DNA of 64,000 nt, taken from the NCBI GenBank assembly GCA_964036045.1, contig OZ038380.1:169170535-169234534 (forward strand), written 5' to 3'. Shown here piece after piece: positions 39,861 through 51,500 of this stretch; position 1 is the first letter of the stretch, and each line of letters starts with the position of its first letter. This stretch comes from Eutreptiella sp. 'Long Island Sound 2002' (Eukaryota > Euglenozoa > Euglenophyceae > Eutreptiales > Eutreptiaceae). The translations under genes were made by a program, and so were the position numbers. The notes beneath the pieces are model-generated. The model did no database searches. It was given only the letters and a program-made list of their open reading frames with translations, and was not told where the DNA came from.

Positions 39861-41712
39861 GGACGGGCGGGAATATGCCAACACGGAGCGTTTTCAGTGA
39901 TCGGTGGCATGGTTGCCTCAGTCCTGCCCACTGTGTGTACCAAGGCGGGGGGGGTATGTGAGGTATATTCGGAAAGCCCTCGAGAAGGGCTATGTAGAAC
40001 CCTCTGTTGCACTGACGGTATGTGTGAGATGTCTGTCCATTTTGGACGGTGCCTGTGTTGCTTGCTGCCTGTTTTTGTCAACAGGCAGCCACCATGTCCG
40101 CATACAAATTATGTTGGGCCCCCCCCGGGGGGGGGGGGGCGCAAACCTTTGAGCCCCCGCTCCTGACGCGCTTTGAAATGACACCGGCGGTGCCGTTCCA
40201 AAGCGTATTTTGATGCCTCGCATTCCCGCCGCCTCCATTTCACACCGACGGCGGTGGCTGGCACCTTCGAAACGTCCGACGGGCCTTGTGTAGCTGGTGA
40301 CTCTGGCACAGCCATCACGTTTGGGCACCTGAACGGTCCGCACATGCGGTGTTTGGCCCCGAGTCGCATCGAGCAGAGGGGGGGGGGTGAGGGCACCACG
40401 GCGTGCCTCCCTCAAAAACCCACATTTCGCAACCGCCGGCGGGGCCTGTACATCCCTGCTGGCAGCGGTACGCCCCTCCCATGCCCAGCCCCAGGGATGC
40501 AGTAGAAGGGAAGGGACCCCAGAGGCGGTGAGACAGGCGGTTGGAGGAGGTTACCAAAGCGGTTAGGGGCGGTTAATGTCGGTTACAAATGCCATAGAGG
40601 CTGGCTCTTGGTGTCAGAGGGACAGTGGGTGGGCGTAGGCTGGGCGCCCTGGAGGGGGGGGGGGGGGGTGCCTCACCCCCTTCCAATGCATCCCTGCCCA
40701 GCTGCGCCAGAGTCCGCGCAAGCCCCAGAGCCCTTGCCTTTGTTAGCTCGCATTTCCGGGTGGCGTTTGGCCATCGGCGTTGGGATTCCTGTCGCCTGCG
40801 CGCAGTGCCGAGAGGTGCCCGATGCGCAAAGCCGCGCGTGCGCAGTGCAGAAGCGTGCTGCTTCTGCTGCCCCTGATCGCCACCGCCTACCGTCTTGGCC
40901 GTCAGCACCGTGTCCCTCGATTCCTCAGCCGAATCCCAAAGCCCAAGGAGGGCTGATGGGTGCGGTGCATGTTCGCAGGTGCCGGGCCTGTGTGGACGCC
41001 GGGGCAGTCCGCGGGGACGCGGATCTTTCCTGCTTCTTTGCGTCCCCCACCACCGCATCGGAGGTGGAAGGCGGTTGCGGTCCGGTAGACGGGTGTTGGC
41101 GGTTACACGGCCCGAATCGATAGTTTTCTGACGGGGGTGGCTGAAGTTGTGCAAGCAGCCACAGGATGGAACAGCTGTCAGGGGGGAGGAATAGAGGGAG
41201 GGGTTCGGTGCTGACTGCCACAGGACTGCATCCCCGTGTCCCATTTGCTTGTACATAGTTGATGATCCTTTTAGTGCTCCCAGTCCACCGTCAGTTTGCA
41301 CGCACGCTCACACGCGCGCGCGCGGCCGACGTACCCCTGTCTAGCGCCAACAATATGGGCCCCAATTGCCTAGGCACAGAGCCATGGACATTGGCTCCAT
41401 CATGCTCCTCTTGAGCCAAAAGTACAAAACCAGCATTATCATTTTTGCGTCTGAATTTTGAGTGCAGCCAGTGCCTTGTGGTGATTGAGGGACAGGACAA
41501 TGATGTTTCGGAGGCCTGAATCAGTACGGAACATCGGGGGGGGGGGCCTCCAGCAAAACAGAGTGCCCGCGGGTGGGGACGGCCCTGACCCCTTCACCAC
41601 CCCCCCCTCATCCCCTGCTCGCCCATTCGTTCCTGGTCCATCATGCAGTGTGCATCCAAACGGTGGTGTGTTGCGCCTGTGGCTGTCTGCTACCTCAGTC
41701 ACCGGTTGTTCC
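39861..41712. other. No gene supported
   Basis: Contains G tracts (40125-40140, 40655-40670), a GCGGTT-rich patch near 40540-40585 and a short CGCG run at 41310. Overlapping frames on both strands are GC-driven. Confidence 0.5.
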
Positions 41713-41715
41713 TTG

Positions 41716-42498
41716 GAGGGAGCGTTGGTGCGTAGGGCGCGCGCAGGGCAACTTTTTGTGCTACTTCTGATTCCTGCCCTTGCTTTTGGGGTGGATTCTA
41801 CCCCTCGGATGGGTGAGTGGGTGGATGGGTGGGATGCGGCGATTTGGGATGATTTCTCCTCAGGGACTTGCTCCTTTCCGGTTGGGGATATGGAGCGGCC
41901 CCTTTCCCTCACCTACTGTCCCCCAGTTCACCTAGTTTGATGCGTTTGAAGGCTACAAAGTGCATCTATGTGTATAGTCAAATAGGCATGTTGAGCTGGG
42001 TACATGGTGATACATTCAGCGTGTATGCTGTGGAGCATCAGTTTTTGCCCCTCGTGTCCTCAAACCTCTTTTGCTATTTGTTATTGAGTTGAGCATTGGG
42101 GACATGGCGTTCTACACCAAGTCTACTGGGCCCCGGGTACCCGCGAAGGTGGTTGGCCTTTTGCACAATGGGCATGTGGAGTTGGAGCACAATCAAGGTG
42201 GTGTGCGGGTTGTCAATCATTGATGCCCCATGGACTCCTTCTCCTTTAGTATCCCCAATCTCGAGTCTCCATCACCATCCCCATCAATTCGCGCAATTGG
42301 CATCCCTCCGGAAGTTCCTTTGGACCCTCTTGTTGATGGAAGCCGCATTCGCAGTCGCTCCCCGACACGACCGTCATCACATTCCCCATCCTGAGGCTTC
42401 ATTGGGTAATGGTGAACTTGGGGACTGAATCTGGAAAAGTCATACTAAACGTAGCGCGCATGGCACGCGTAGGGCACATGCAGGGCAAACACTCCCCC
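41716..42498 (+). mobile_element. Element C: same ends as A and B but different cargo, 783 bp, TTG target duplication
   Basis: The left tip GAGGGAGCGTT and the right tip AACACTCCCCC are inverted, and TTG flanks both sides (41713-41715 and 42499-42501). The inner boxes are GCGTAGGGCGCGCGCAGGGC on the left, and on the right a three-unit version (ATGGC, TAGGGC, CAGGGC). It carries no transposase; instead it holds a coding-like stretch at 42093-42394. Confidence 0.62.
42093..42394 (+). pseudogene. Coding-like cargo in element C, with one in-frame stop
   Basis: Reads IGDMAFYTKSTGPRVPAKVV, then HNGHVELEHNQGGVRVVNH, a stop (TGA), and continues CPMDSFSFSIPNLESPSP to a Ser/Arg-rich end (RIRSRSPTRPSSHSP). 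The Pro-Ala-(K/R)-Val-Val-Gly and Glu-Leu-Glu pattern resembles a small beta-barrel domain seen next to polyproteins of some retroelements; this is inference and I cannot name the family. Frame integrity around the single stop suggests a recently broken gene. Confidence 0.45.
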
Positions 42499-43755
42499 TT
42501 GGCTGTAGATGATCGATTGATTGATCGATTGATAGATTGAGATACATTGAGACTGCGTCCCAATGTCCTGCATCGATGGTGGAGTGGGCCCCCTAAACTG
42601 CCTCAAACTTCACGGTCTGAAATCGACTGAATGCGAAGCCTGGCAGCGCCGGCCGGGCGATGGATGCCACAAACGGCAGCCTGCTACGCCTCCACAAGAC
42701 CACCAAGTGCGTGAAGCCTGAAGAACCGACCGGCACACCGACTATCTGATTGACACCCATTCCTGCGCCTGAGGTGGACGTTGTTACCCTCCCCCCGGTT
42801 CTGTCCGAGAGGGTTTTGGATGCAACACCTTCCTCCACAACTCTCCCTCCGAGGGGCTCCGGCCAACGGCGGGCAGGGCGCGCTGGCCAAGAGGCATTCC
42901 ATCTTTCTGGCGCGGATGCGCGGCCGCGCACGCTTAACCCAACGCCAAAATGGTCTACTCCAGACAAACGCCAATTATCACCCACACGCGCGCGGGCGCT
43001 CTCTCGCCTCACCTTGCAAAGCCAAAGCAAGGCAAGGCATGGCTGGCGTTTCAGTAGTTGTACTGGCAGCTGCAAAGGTTGCAAAATGGTCGGAGGGCAA
43101 TTTTTGGGGAGCAGGACAGAAGACGTTGGGGCGGAACTGCAGTCACGAAATTTGACGCATGGATTTCGTTCCACCTTCCAGCGGCCAGTGACTGCTTTGG
43201 CAGCCCCTTTCGAACCTTCCACTCAGCCCCCCTCCCCCTCTAGCGCCGCCCTGCCCACCTGCACTTCACTTTTTTCAGTCACTCATGTGAGCCCGATCCT
43301 GCTCCCCCCCCCCCCCTTCCTGGATATCACTGAAAGGGACAAGTGTGGCGTGGAGTGGGGCTCCTCGGCAGAGGCCTGTGCGGGTGCGTGCCACTGCATG
43401 CCCTTTGGGCATCGCTAAGTGGTGCTGCGCCCCCAGGCGTCTGCAAGGCCCCTTGGGAGTGGATCTCAAGGGGTTTGCTGGCGCGCACAGTGCCGGGGGC
43501 GATCTCTGCCTGCGTGTAGGCGCGGTTGCTGTGCTGTCGGTGCCACTCTGCCTCCCACTCCTGGTGATCCCCCCCCGCCTCCCTCTTGCCCCCCCCCCAT
43601 TGTTTTGGTTGCACTGCTCGTGGCCTTTTGGTTCCGTGCTGTCGTGGAGTTTTTTCATGATGCTGCATCAGTTTTGCCTTCTCTGGCGCATTTCTGCTCG
43701 TTCAGGTTGCTCGTTTGCTCTGAATGCCTGCCGGTGGTGCCCGTCCACTTACTTG

Positions 43756-43759
<4 letters not shown>

Positions 43760-43847
<88 letters not shown>
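43760..43847 (+). repeat. CT microsatellite
   Basis: Uninterrupted (CT)n of 44 units. Confidence 0.97.
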
Positions 43848-43848
<1 letters not shown>

Positions 43849-44675
43849 CTTGGGAATAACAGTGTCTGCAGCTGCAGCTACAGCTGGTCTTCCGTTATCG
43901 CACACACATTGACGCCTGGGGTGGTTGGTCTGGGCAGCCTTCCGTGATGCAAATGCATGTGAGGGGTCCCCGCGAGTTGAAAGCAGTTGTCTGAATCAGT
44001 TTGCTCGCTGCTTGGAACTCCGCGCTCTTTCATTGCCAAGGCCTGTCTGTCCAACAACGCCTGGAAAGAGGCATCCACACGCACACACACACTCAAGCGG
44101 CGACGGAGGATTGCAGTGGATGCGGTTGCAGCGCGGCATGGGCGCCCGGGGCGGAGGCCGCTTGGAGGTTCCCACCAATATGGGGGTCCGGGCCGAGAGG
44201 TCTGTGCAGCCAAGCTGCTGGGCGGAGTATGGCTGAGGATCTTGTCTGTGCCGCTGACCCAAATGGGTGTACCTCCGTAATACCCCCCTCAACACACGCA
44301 GGCGAGGCCCCCCTACCGCGACCCAAGCAGGCACCAGAGACAGAGCCGCGGTCCGCCAGGGCTGCATGATTTGTCTTCTTAAGCTGGCGCCTCAGGCGAC
44401 TGCTGGGGGCCCTGGACCCATGCGGGCTTCCCTCTTTAATATTGTTCTTCCCCCCCCTCAACACACGCAGACACACACGCACACGCCCGGACTAGTGTGC
44501 ATACGCCTGACCTGCATCGACCGATGCGCGGACAATGCAAGTAGAGAACTGCCACTTGCGGGGACTGAAGGCGATGGAACCACCTCTGAGGCGGGGCAAT
44601 TGGCATTTGGCACACACACGTTTGAGGAGGGTCTGAAACTCGCAGTTTGAGCATGATTTTTGAAATGATTGGGCC

Positions 44676-44677
<2 letters not shown>

Positions 44678-44739
<62 letters not shown>
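44678..44739 (+). repeat. CA microsatellite
   Basis: Uninterrupted (CA)n of 31 units, with degenerate CA/GC-CA stretches at 44830-44865. Confidence 0.97.
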
Positions 44740-44743
<4 letters not shown>

Positions 44744-45616
44744 GAACAATCGAACTCATGGTTTGCAGCAGTGATAGGACCTTAGGATTGTTGAACCTCG
44801 CAGTTGGAGCAGATTCGAATGGATGCCTTGGCACACACACGCACACACACGCACACAAATACACATGGTTTCGCTGATGGAAGTAGGAACCAGGAATGTT
44901 GAACCTCGCAGTTTGCGCATTGATCGAAATACTTGGGCGTCACACAAATACACGCACACCGAGAACTACGCAACCGTGGAACTTGCACATGACCGCAGCC
45001 TTCCTTGCGCTTCAGCTCGAGGGTCTGTGCACTGGTGGTGGCACCCAAATCACACGGACGGACTGCCCCTGCATCGCATCTCTTTGGAGGTATTGACCGG
45101 GCCTCCCAATCCCCATCCCTGACCCCCTCCCTGCAGCACAAACGAGGGGTAGGGAAAGATGGGGGGCCGGCCAAACCAATCGCAGCAGATTTAAGGGCCC
45201 GGGCCTCACGACGTCCCCCACCCTCCAAACTGACCCTTCCCTGGCCAGACCGTGGCACGGACTGCGGCGCGCCCGTGTCCGTTCGAAGGCATGGAATTCG
45301 GGCATGGGTTGTCCCAAGTTGTGCCCCCCCTTGTACCCCGAGACCACAACAGAGTCGGCTTTGATCTTTGTGCCATGCCGCCCCCTGGCCCTCCTGCTCA
45401 CGCATTGTTGCGTCGGAGGTGTGGGTACAGCCTCGGGGCTCATCCAAGTGGCACCATCTCATGATGCACTACGGCTCTACCCCACCGTCTGCCCTCTTAT
45501 GCCCCAACCCACCTCGAAATCCTTCCATCATCAGCTACCTGGTCTTGATTGGGGCAAGGCGCGTGCCAGTGAAATGCACTCTTCTGATGCTCCTGATGTG
45601 TGCAACAGTGGGGTCA

Positions 45617-45830
45617 ACAACAACACCAACTTCCACGACAACACCAACTTGCACAACAACACCAACTTGCACAACAACACCAACTTGCACAACAACACCA
45701 ACTTGCACAACAACACCAATTTGCACAACAACACCAACTTGCACAACAACACCAACTTGCACAACAACACCAACTTGCACAACAACACCAACTTGCACAA
45801 CAACACCCACTTGCACAACAACACCAGTAA
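45617..45830 (+). repeat. 18-bp minisatellite, 12 units
   Basis: Unit AACAACACCAACTTGCAC, nearly perfect; the frame reads Asn-Asn-Thr-Asn-Leu-His. The array is divisible by three and stays open in all frames, but no start, splice or flanking coding signal supports a gene. Confidence 0.9.
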
Positions 45831-46463
45831 TTGCTTCTCTTCAGACTCCAGTCCGTTGTCAACTCTTATGCTCTTTATCTGTTCATCACAGACGGAGTAG
45901 TGAACAATGCCTGACATGTTCTCAAAGGTACAGTTCTGCCGGGCTGCCCCAGTGAGGGGGGTTTGGAAACAGGCAAACAGTGCCTGAGTCTTTTCATGTC
46001 GTTGTTGTTGTTGTGTTGACGATACGTACGGAGTTACGTGGGATTGGCCTGGGGCGTGCATAGTTCTTGAGCAGGGTTTGTGCAGCATCTGCATTGGTGT
46101 TGAACAGCTGTGGACTTCAAGAAGCCAATGAATGTGTGGTTTTGGGGATGGGCCAGAGATTATATGCCCAAATCAAGATGTTAATTGCTGCCCAGACGTG
46201 CATCTAGTTTCGTTCAAGCGGGGGGGGGGGGTCTGCAGAAAATGACAGCATGGGGGGTTTTACATAACCGCCCCCTTTTTTCGAAGTTTTATGTAGTGTT
46301 TTCATTTCACCACCCCCCCCCTTTTTTTGGGTGAAGGGTTTGCTTAGTCCACTGCATAGTACCCCTCCAGTTGGACAAACATTGCCCCTAGGGTTGAAGA
46401 TCTGGACTTATACTCCACAAATTCAGGCACCCACGCCTCGGGCTTATGTGGCCGACGCCCAAT

Positions 46464-47155
46464 GGGGGAACGTTAGTGCGCCGGGCGCGCACCGGGCATC
46501 TTTTGTGACGTGTGCCCCACCGGTGGACTCTTGCCGTTGATATGTTGGGCAACATTATACGGATTTGCCCCTTGGCCCCCGGGACATCAGCAGATGTTTT
46601 GATTTGGGATGGGTATGGACCTTCTCGTACCCGAGGTGATTTCTTTGATTTCGAAGTTGGGGGCCATGATGGTGCTTATAAAGGCCAGATTCATGTCATT
46701 GTGCCATTCATTGGAAGAAAGAATGGCACTTTGACAGCCCGCCAACAATGTTATAATGACGTGCACAGGTGGTATAGGGCACACATTGAGCAGCTGTTTG
46801 CTCGGTTGTGGCACGCAAGATGAGGCAGAGGATGAGGCAGAAGTGTGTGTGTTGTGTTGCCAGAAGCGCTCCACCGTCGCAGTTTGTGATGAGTGTAAGG
46901 AGCACTATTGTACTGAATGTATTGACACCCACACTTGTGGGACCAATGTTGTTTGTTAAGTACAATATAGATAACAGTTGGAGTTGCTGAATTCACAGAT
47001 ATTGCTTTTTTATGCAACGTGCTTTGTAGGGAAGGTGTGCAGTGCAACGTGGTCTACTTGGGGGGCTTCTCCATGAGAGGGTAAATCTGGGGCTGAAGTC
47101 GGGATAGTTAATAGAAAGGTAGCGCGCCGGGCGCGTGCCGGGCAAACATTCCCCC
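46464..47155 (+). mobile_element. Element B: Harbinger-like transposon remnant, 692 bp, AAT target duplication
   Basis: The left tip GGGGGAACGTT (46464) and the right tip AACATTCCCCC (ending 47155) are inverted. Both sides are flanked by AAT. The inner boxes read GCGCCGGGCGCGCACCGGGC on the left and GCGCCGGGCGCGTGCCGGGC on the right, same orientation with two differences. The body carries the catalytic middle and the cysteine-rich end of the same transposase as element A, but with an internal deletion and frameshift near 46812. Confidence 0.72.
46512..46959 (+). pseudogene. DDE transposase fragment with catalytic Asp residues and cysteine-rich end (in element B)
   Basis: The first part reads LAVDMLGNIIRICPLAPGTS, then ADVLIWDGYGP and GGHDGAYKG, which fit the first and second catalytic Asp of a Harbinger-type DDE domain, followed by VPFIGRK and YRAHIEQLFARLW with the catalytic Glu. 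At about 46812 the frame shifts and roughly 100 residues present in element A are absent. The second frame gives EVCVLCCQ, then CDEC, CTEC and IDTHTC, the same zinc-type cluster as in element A with a longer first loop. It is broken by the frameshift. Confidence 0.72.
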
Positions 47156-47221
47156 AATGTTGTTGCCACTCCCGTTGCCAATGCCGATGTGGCAAAATTT
47201 ACAAAGCGATGGAATTTGACG

Positions 47222-47372
47222 TCCCTAAGTTGACACTCCAAATTGAGGTCCCAAATTGAGACCCCAAATTGAGACCCTAAATTCAGATCCCAAATTTGCA
47301 CTCGAAATGCAGACCCCAAATTGAGACCCAATTGGAGACCCTAAATTGAGACCCTAAATTAAAACCTTAGCA
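47222..47372 (+). repeat. About 15-bp minisatellite
   Basis: Degenerate units of the type CCAAATTGAGACCC / CTAAATTGAGACCC, about ten copies, starting some 70 bases after element B. Confidence 0.8.
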
Positions 47373-47739
47373 TTGTTTTTGCACTGCATGCACAATGCTT
47401 GGGCATTGCATGCACAATGCCGTGAAACCCCCCAATAGAGGGTCAGAACTGTGGGTATAGGGCACACCTATGGACACCTGACGTTTAGGGCGTTCACCAC
47501 ACAATCGAGTATGACTCTGGGTGCGTAAATCTTCATCAAGTGCACCTTTTTGGGGTTCGTATGGTTATCCATATGGTTCGAACCATTGTTCGACCAATAT
47601 CTTGACCGTTTGTTGAGCTATGATTTCTTGCTGCACGATCTAGTCCACAGGCCACCACCTAGCAGCTGTCATAGCTTCCAAAATTTGGGAGGCCATGAAT
47701 AAAATCAACAATACAAGAGCAAATTAGCACAGTTGGAAC

Positions 47740-47905
47740 AGGATTGGCAACGGGATTGGCAACGGGTTTGGCAACGGGCTTGGCAACAGGATTGGCAATG
47801 GGAGTGGCAATGGGATCAGCAACGGGATTGGCAATGGGATTGGCAACTTGAGCGTCAGGAACTCAAAAAAAAAGTTACGGGATTGGCAACCGAATTGGCA
47901 ACCTC
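47740..47905 (+). repeat. 12-bp minisatellite
   Basis: Units GGATTGGCAACG and variants, about nine in a row to 47850, then two more after a short A-rich break. Confidence 0.85.
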
Positions 47906-48326
47906 CGCCCCTCCCCGATGCACACCCTATGCACGCACCATGCAACCTCCCCTTGCACCTCCCGTGCAGCCCCCCCCCCCCCCCCTTGTACCCCTTGGTA
48001 GCACATTTGTATCATACCAATGATCTCATGGAACTGCCGAACATTGCTGCATATGCATACCAGGACGTGCATGTATAGAGCGCTTTGAGACCTGCTTGCA
48101 CCCCTTGTAACCCCCCACACACCCATGCATCCCCCAATGCACCCCTCATGCAGCCCGGATGCAAGGGAGCACGCTTGTTTTGCCATTGCACTGCTGTACC
48201 CCTTGGGCCCCATCGGTGAGTCTCTCCACATCACAGCAACTGGCATCCATCCTTTTTTGTGACCACAGCATCCCCCTTTTTTCCTTTTTTCACTGCGGAA
48301 CACATCAGGCAGTCTGCACAGATACC

Positions 48327-48560
48327 ATGACTGAGATGCAGCAGCTTGACCTTCTGCAGAAGTACATCCACGGCTATTTCGACCGCAACAGCCCCAACAA
48401 GCGCAGCCATGAGCTGAAGAATGCGCTACTTAAGGCTGAGGTAGTGGTCCGTAACCTGGGGGCCGCGGACACGGCCCTGCCCTCCCCCACCGAAGAGCAG
48501 GACCTGTTGCTGGATTTCGACCAAGAAATGGCCCCGTCCAGCAAGTTTGAAAAGGAGGAG
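48327..48560 (+). CDS. Coiled-coil gene exon 1 (presumed start)
   Basis: The ATG at 48327 begins MTEMQQLDLLQKYIHGYFDR. 78 codons end at GAGGAG|GTACAT, phase 0. The same frame stays open upstream, and a pyrimidine tract followed by CACATCAG ends at 48308, so this may be an internal exon or one preceded by a 5' UTR intron. Confidence 0.72.
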
Positions 48561-51500
48561 GTACATGCCCTTTACCTCTTGTCTTGAAGAGGCATTGAGG
48601 AACCAGAGTTTCCTGTTGTTCGTACCGCGCAGCCGGTATGAGGCGGTGGGTTTACGTCGCCGACCCCCCCCCCCCCAATTCTACCCCCCCCCCCTTGTAT
48701 AAGCGCCCTTGTCCAAGCTACAGTAGGCGTAGGGACCGTAATAATTGTGTACATAATTTTAATTGCGTACGAAATGTAGTGCGGCCACATGAGACATGGG
48801 TTTGTCGTCACATTTACCAATTACATGGAGCCATGGACACATGCAACATGCCACATGCAAGGCAAGTTGATTTACAAGTGGAGCTCAGCCCGCGTGATTG
48901 ACTGTCGCTCACCCACAGGCACCGGTGAGCATTCATTTGTATCATCATGTTCACCAAACCATACCCCATACCTTGCAAAATCTACTCCCTGCTGACAGTC
49001 CTTCGACCCATCAAACAAAGGCCACGTCCCACCCTAATGACTGCTTTTCAGCCATCACATCCCACATCCCTTGCAACACGTGGACCCCCCCCCCCTCTCC
49101 CCTGCCCCCGACGTTGCACAGCTTTGCAGTCACCATTTTGGGGCCATTTTGGGGGTGCCTGGGGACTTCCTGCCTGCAACGCCACACAGCCGACGCTTTG
49201 ACCACCGGTCGGTAGGATCTGGAACCCGGCACCTTCTCTGCAACAGCGACCGCAGCTGTCCCCGGTCTTTGTGTCTCCGCAGGGCCACTCCTGGGAATTG
49301 GGCGGCCAGGCCCCTCAGGACTGGCGAATGACAACCCCTTTTGCAGCCACCAGAGGAGGGGGGGGGGGGGGGGCATTTGTGATCCTTGCCGCCAAGACGG
49401 CCCCAAACATTCACTTAAGTGCTTCACCTCCTGCCTGTAAAAAGAAGTCCGCGGCGCCGAAGCCCAGCATTCCACTATTGTGCGCCAGGTAACAACAAAA
49501 TCCTCTACGGACGGGCTGTGGGCCCTGAAACACGCAGCACAACGTAACACCCGCGACGCACGCCCCGCCCCCCACATGGGCAGCCCTTGGGTGGTGGTCA
49601 GCAACAAAAGAGGCCCCCGTACTATGAGGGTCTGCAAATCACACATGACCCCTTTGTGATTCTATACAGGCCCAAATGCCTGGTTCACAGTGCGGAAGCC
49701 ACTACCCCCCCCCCTCCCCACCCCCTTTGTCCAGCAGCCCCCCCCCCCCCCCCCCAAGGGGGACTGTCACTTGGCCCATGACCAACAAGAAATCAACAGG
49801 AAATCACAGGCGCCAAAGAAAAATTTTAGTTGGGTATACTGGAATTCATGTTGCCGTTGTGTGGTGTCCACCCCCCCCCTGGGGGTGGGGGAACAGTCAT
49901 TTGGAGACAGTCCCCCCTGGGGGTGGGGGGGAACTGTCGTCCCTGGGGGGGCGGGATGGACCTGGGGGGGTACAAAGAAGCGGCACTCAGACAGCGCGTG
50001 GGTGACTGTTTCCAACACCCCACACAAAACACACCAGGGAGGATGATACACATGTCTAGGCCGAGCTCCCGCAGCCCATCACTGCCGCAACGCCGTTCAC
50101 ATGAAATCCTGTTGCGGCCCTGGCATGTACAATTTTGCAAACTGACCCCACACCTCCGGTGCCTGCCTACAGGGGGATTGCTTCAAAGGCTGAAGATGTT
50201 CCACCATTTTGAATGCCGCCGGCTCACGCCAAACAAGCAGCAGGTTTTGCAGCGGCAGCTGCACCACAATAGGAAAATCTCTGTCATAGATCACCCGCCA
50301 TGTCGGCGGCAGGACCAACGCGCTCTTCCACCCCCCATCTGCCCAGAGACACATTAAGCAGCCCTTTGCGCACCAGGAGCTCTTGGGGCGCTGCAGAAAA
50401 AGCGCCCGGGTGTGTCGTTGCATATTGTTCATAACTCTGAACTGGTGTGTAGAGGACTGAAAGGAAAATGCGAGAAATGAAAGAGACATGAGTGGGGTGG
50501 GCTCCAGAGGGCCCCAGTCACACATGGATCTGCGGAGTGAGCTGTGGGATCGGTGATTGCTGTTAGGGGATAGTGGGAGTATTCGCTGGGTGCCATCACA
50601 TGTTGCGGTGGTGGGCAATGAGCGGGCGGGCCAATGTGCAGCGAAAGGGGCAAAGTTTGCGCTGTAACAAGTGACTATACACAAGACGGTCACGGACATT
50701 TGGACAGGATTGGGGCTAGAGGAGATGCCCGATGAATACTCGGACTCAGATCTGTCGGGGCGGTCTAGGATTTCTGATGATGAGATGACTGAAGACGATG
50801 AGTGTCAGTGTGAAGGTTCATCAAAACGCCCAAGGTTGAGGTTTTGAGTTGCCAACCGGCGCCCTGGGAGGGATGAGCTGACTAGACAGCCCAAGAAACA
50901 TTCGATGACTGCAGTGGCAGTGAACTCAAGGCAACATTCAGTACTTTTCTGAAGAGCAATGATCGTATACCCTGTGTCCTGGGGGTATACGGAAGCTAAG
51001 TATCCGGCGCTTCATCCCCCAAACTAAAAGCCAAAGCCTCCCCTTTAGAGGGGGTGGCAGGGCGGGGGTGAAGGGGGGAGGGGGCGGGGGGGGGGGGGGC
51101 AAATAAACTCAAAATAATTTTCCCATTGTGATTGTTTTTGTGTGCAACTGGCCACAATGGCACAGTGGCCATGATGGCCAAAATGGCCAAAGTGGAAAGA
51201 AAAACGGGCAAAATGGCCACAACGGTCCAAGTGGTCAAAATGGTCAAAAATGGCCTAAACGCCCAAATGGCCCAAATGACATTTTGAATATTTGGGCCAT
51301 TTTGGCCATTTTGACCATTCTCAGCATTGTGTCCATGTTTTTACCATTTTTGCAAATTCGCCCATTCTTGACCGTTTTGCCCGTGTTCGTTCATTTTGCC
51401 CATTTGGGGCCATTTTTGGTATTGTGGGGGCATTTCTGGTACTTTGGGGGCATTTCTGGTCGTTTGGGGCAATTTTGGGTCATCTGTGGCTGTTTGGGGC

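Larger units (their letters stand above)
42502..45616. other. No gene supported; microsatellite-rich
   Basis: A TTGATTGATCGA-type patch at 42510-42540, the CT and CA microsatellites, and CA-rich DNA. Frames of over 200 codons exist on both strands at 42593-43418 but overlap head-on and show no family features. Confidence 0.5.

Noticed and set aside
42593-43418. Overlapping 209-codon (minus) and 222-codon (plus) frames
   Set aside because: Head-on overlap, Pro/Arg/Ser-rich composition and no recognisable domain; GC-rich DNA produces such frames by chance.
45617-45830. 18-bp repeat as a CRISPR array
   Set aside because: The units are directly adjacent with no spacers, and the window is eukaryotic; it is a minisatellite. 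The same applies to the 20-bp array at 58637-58947.
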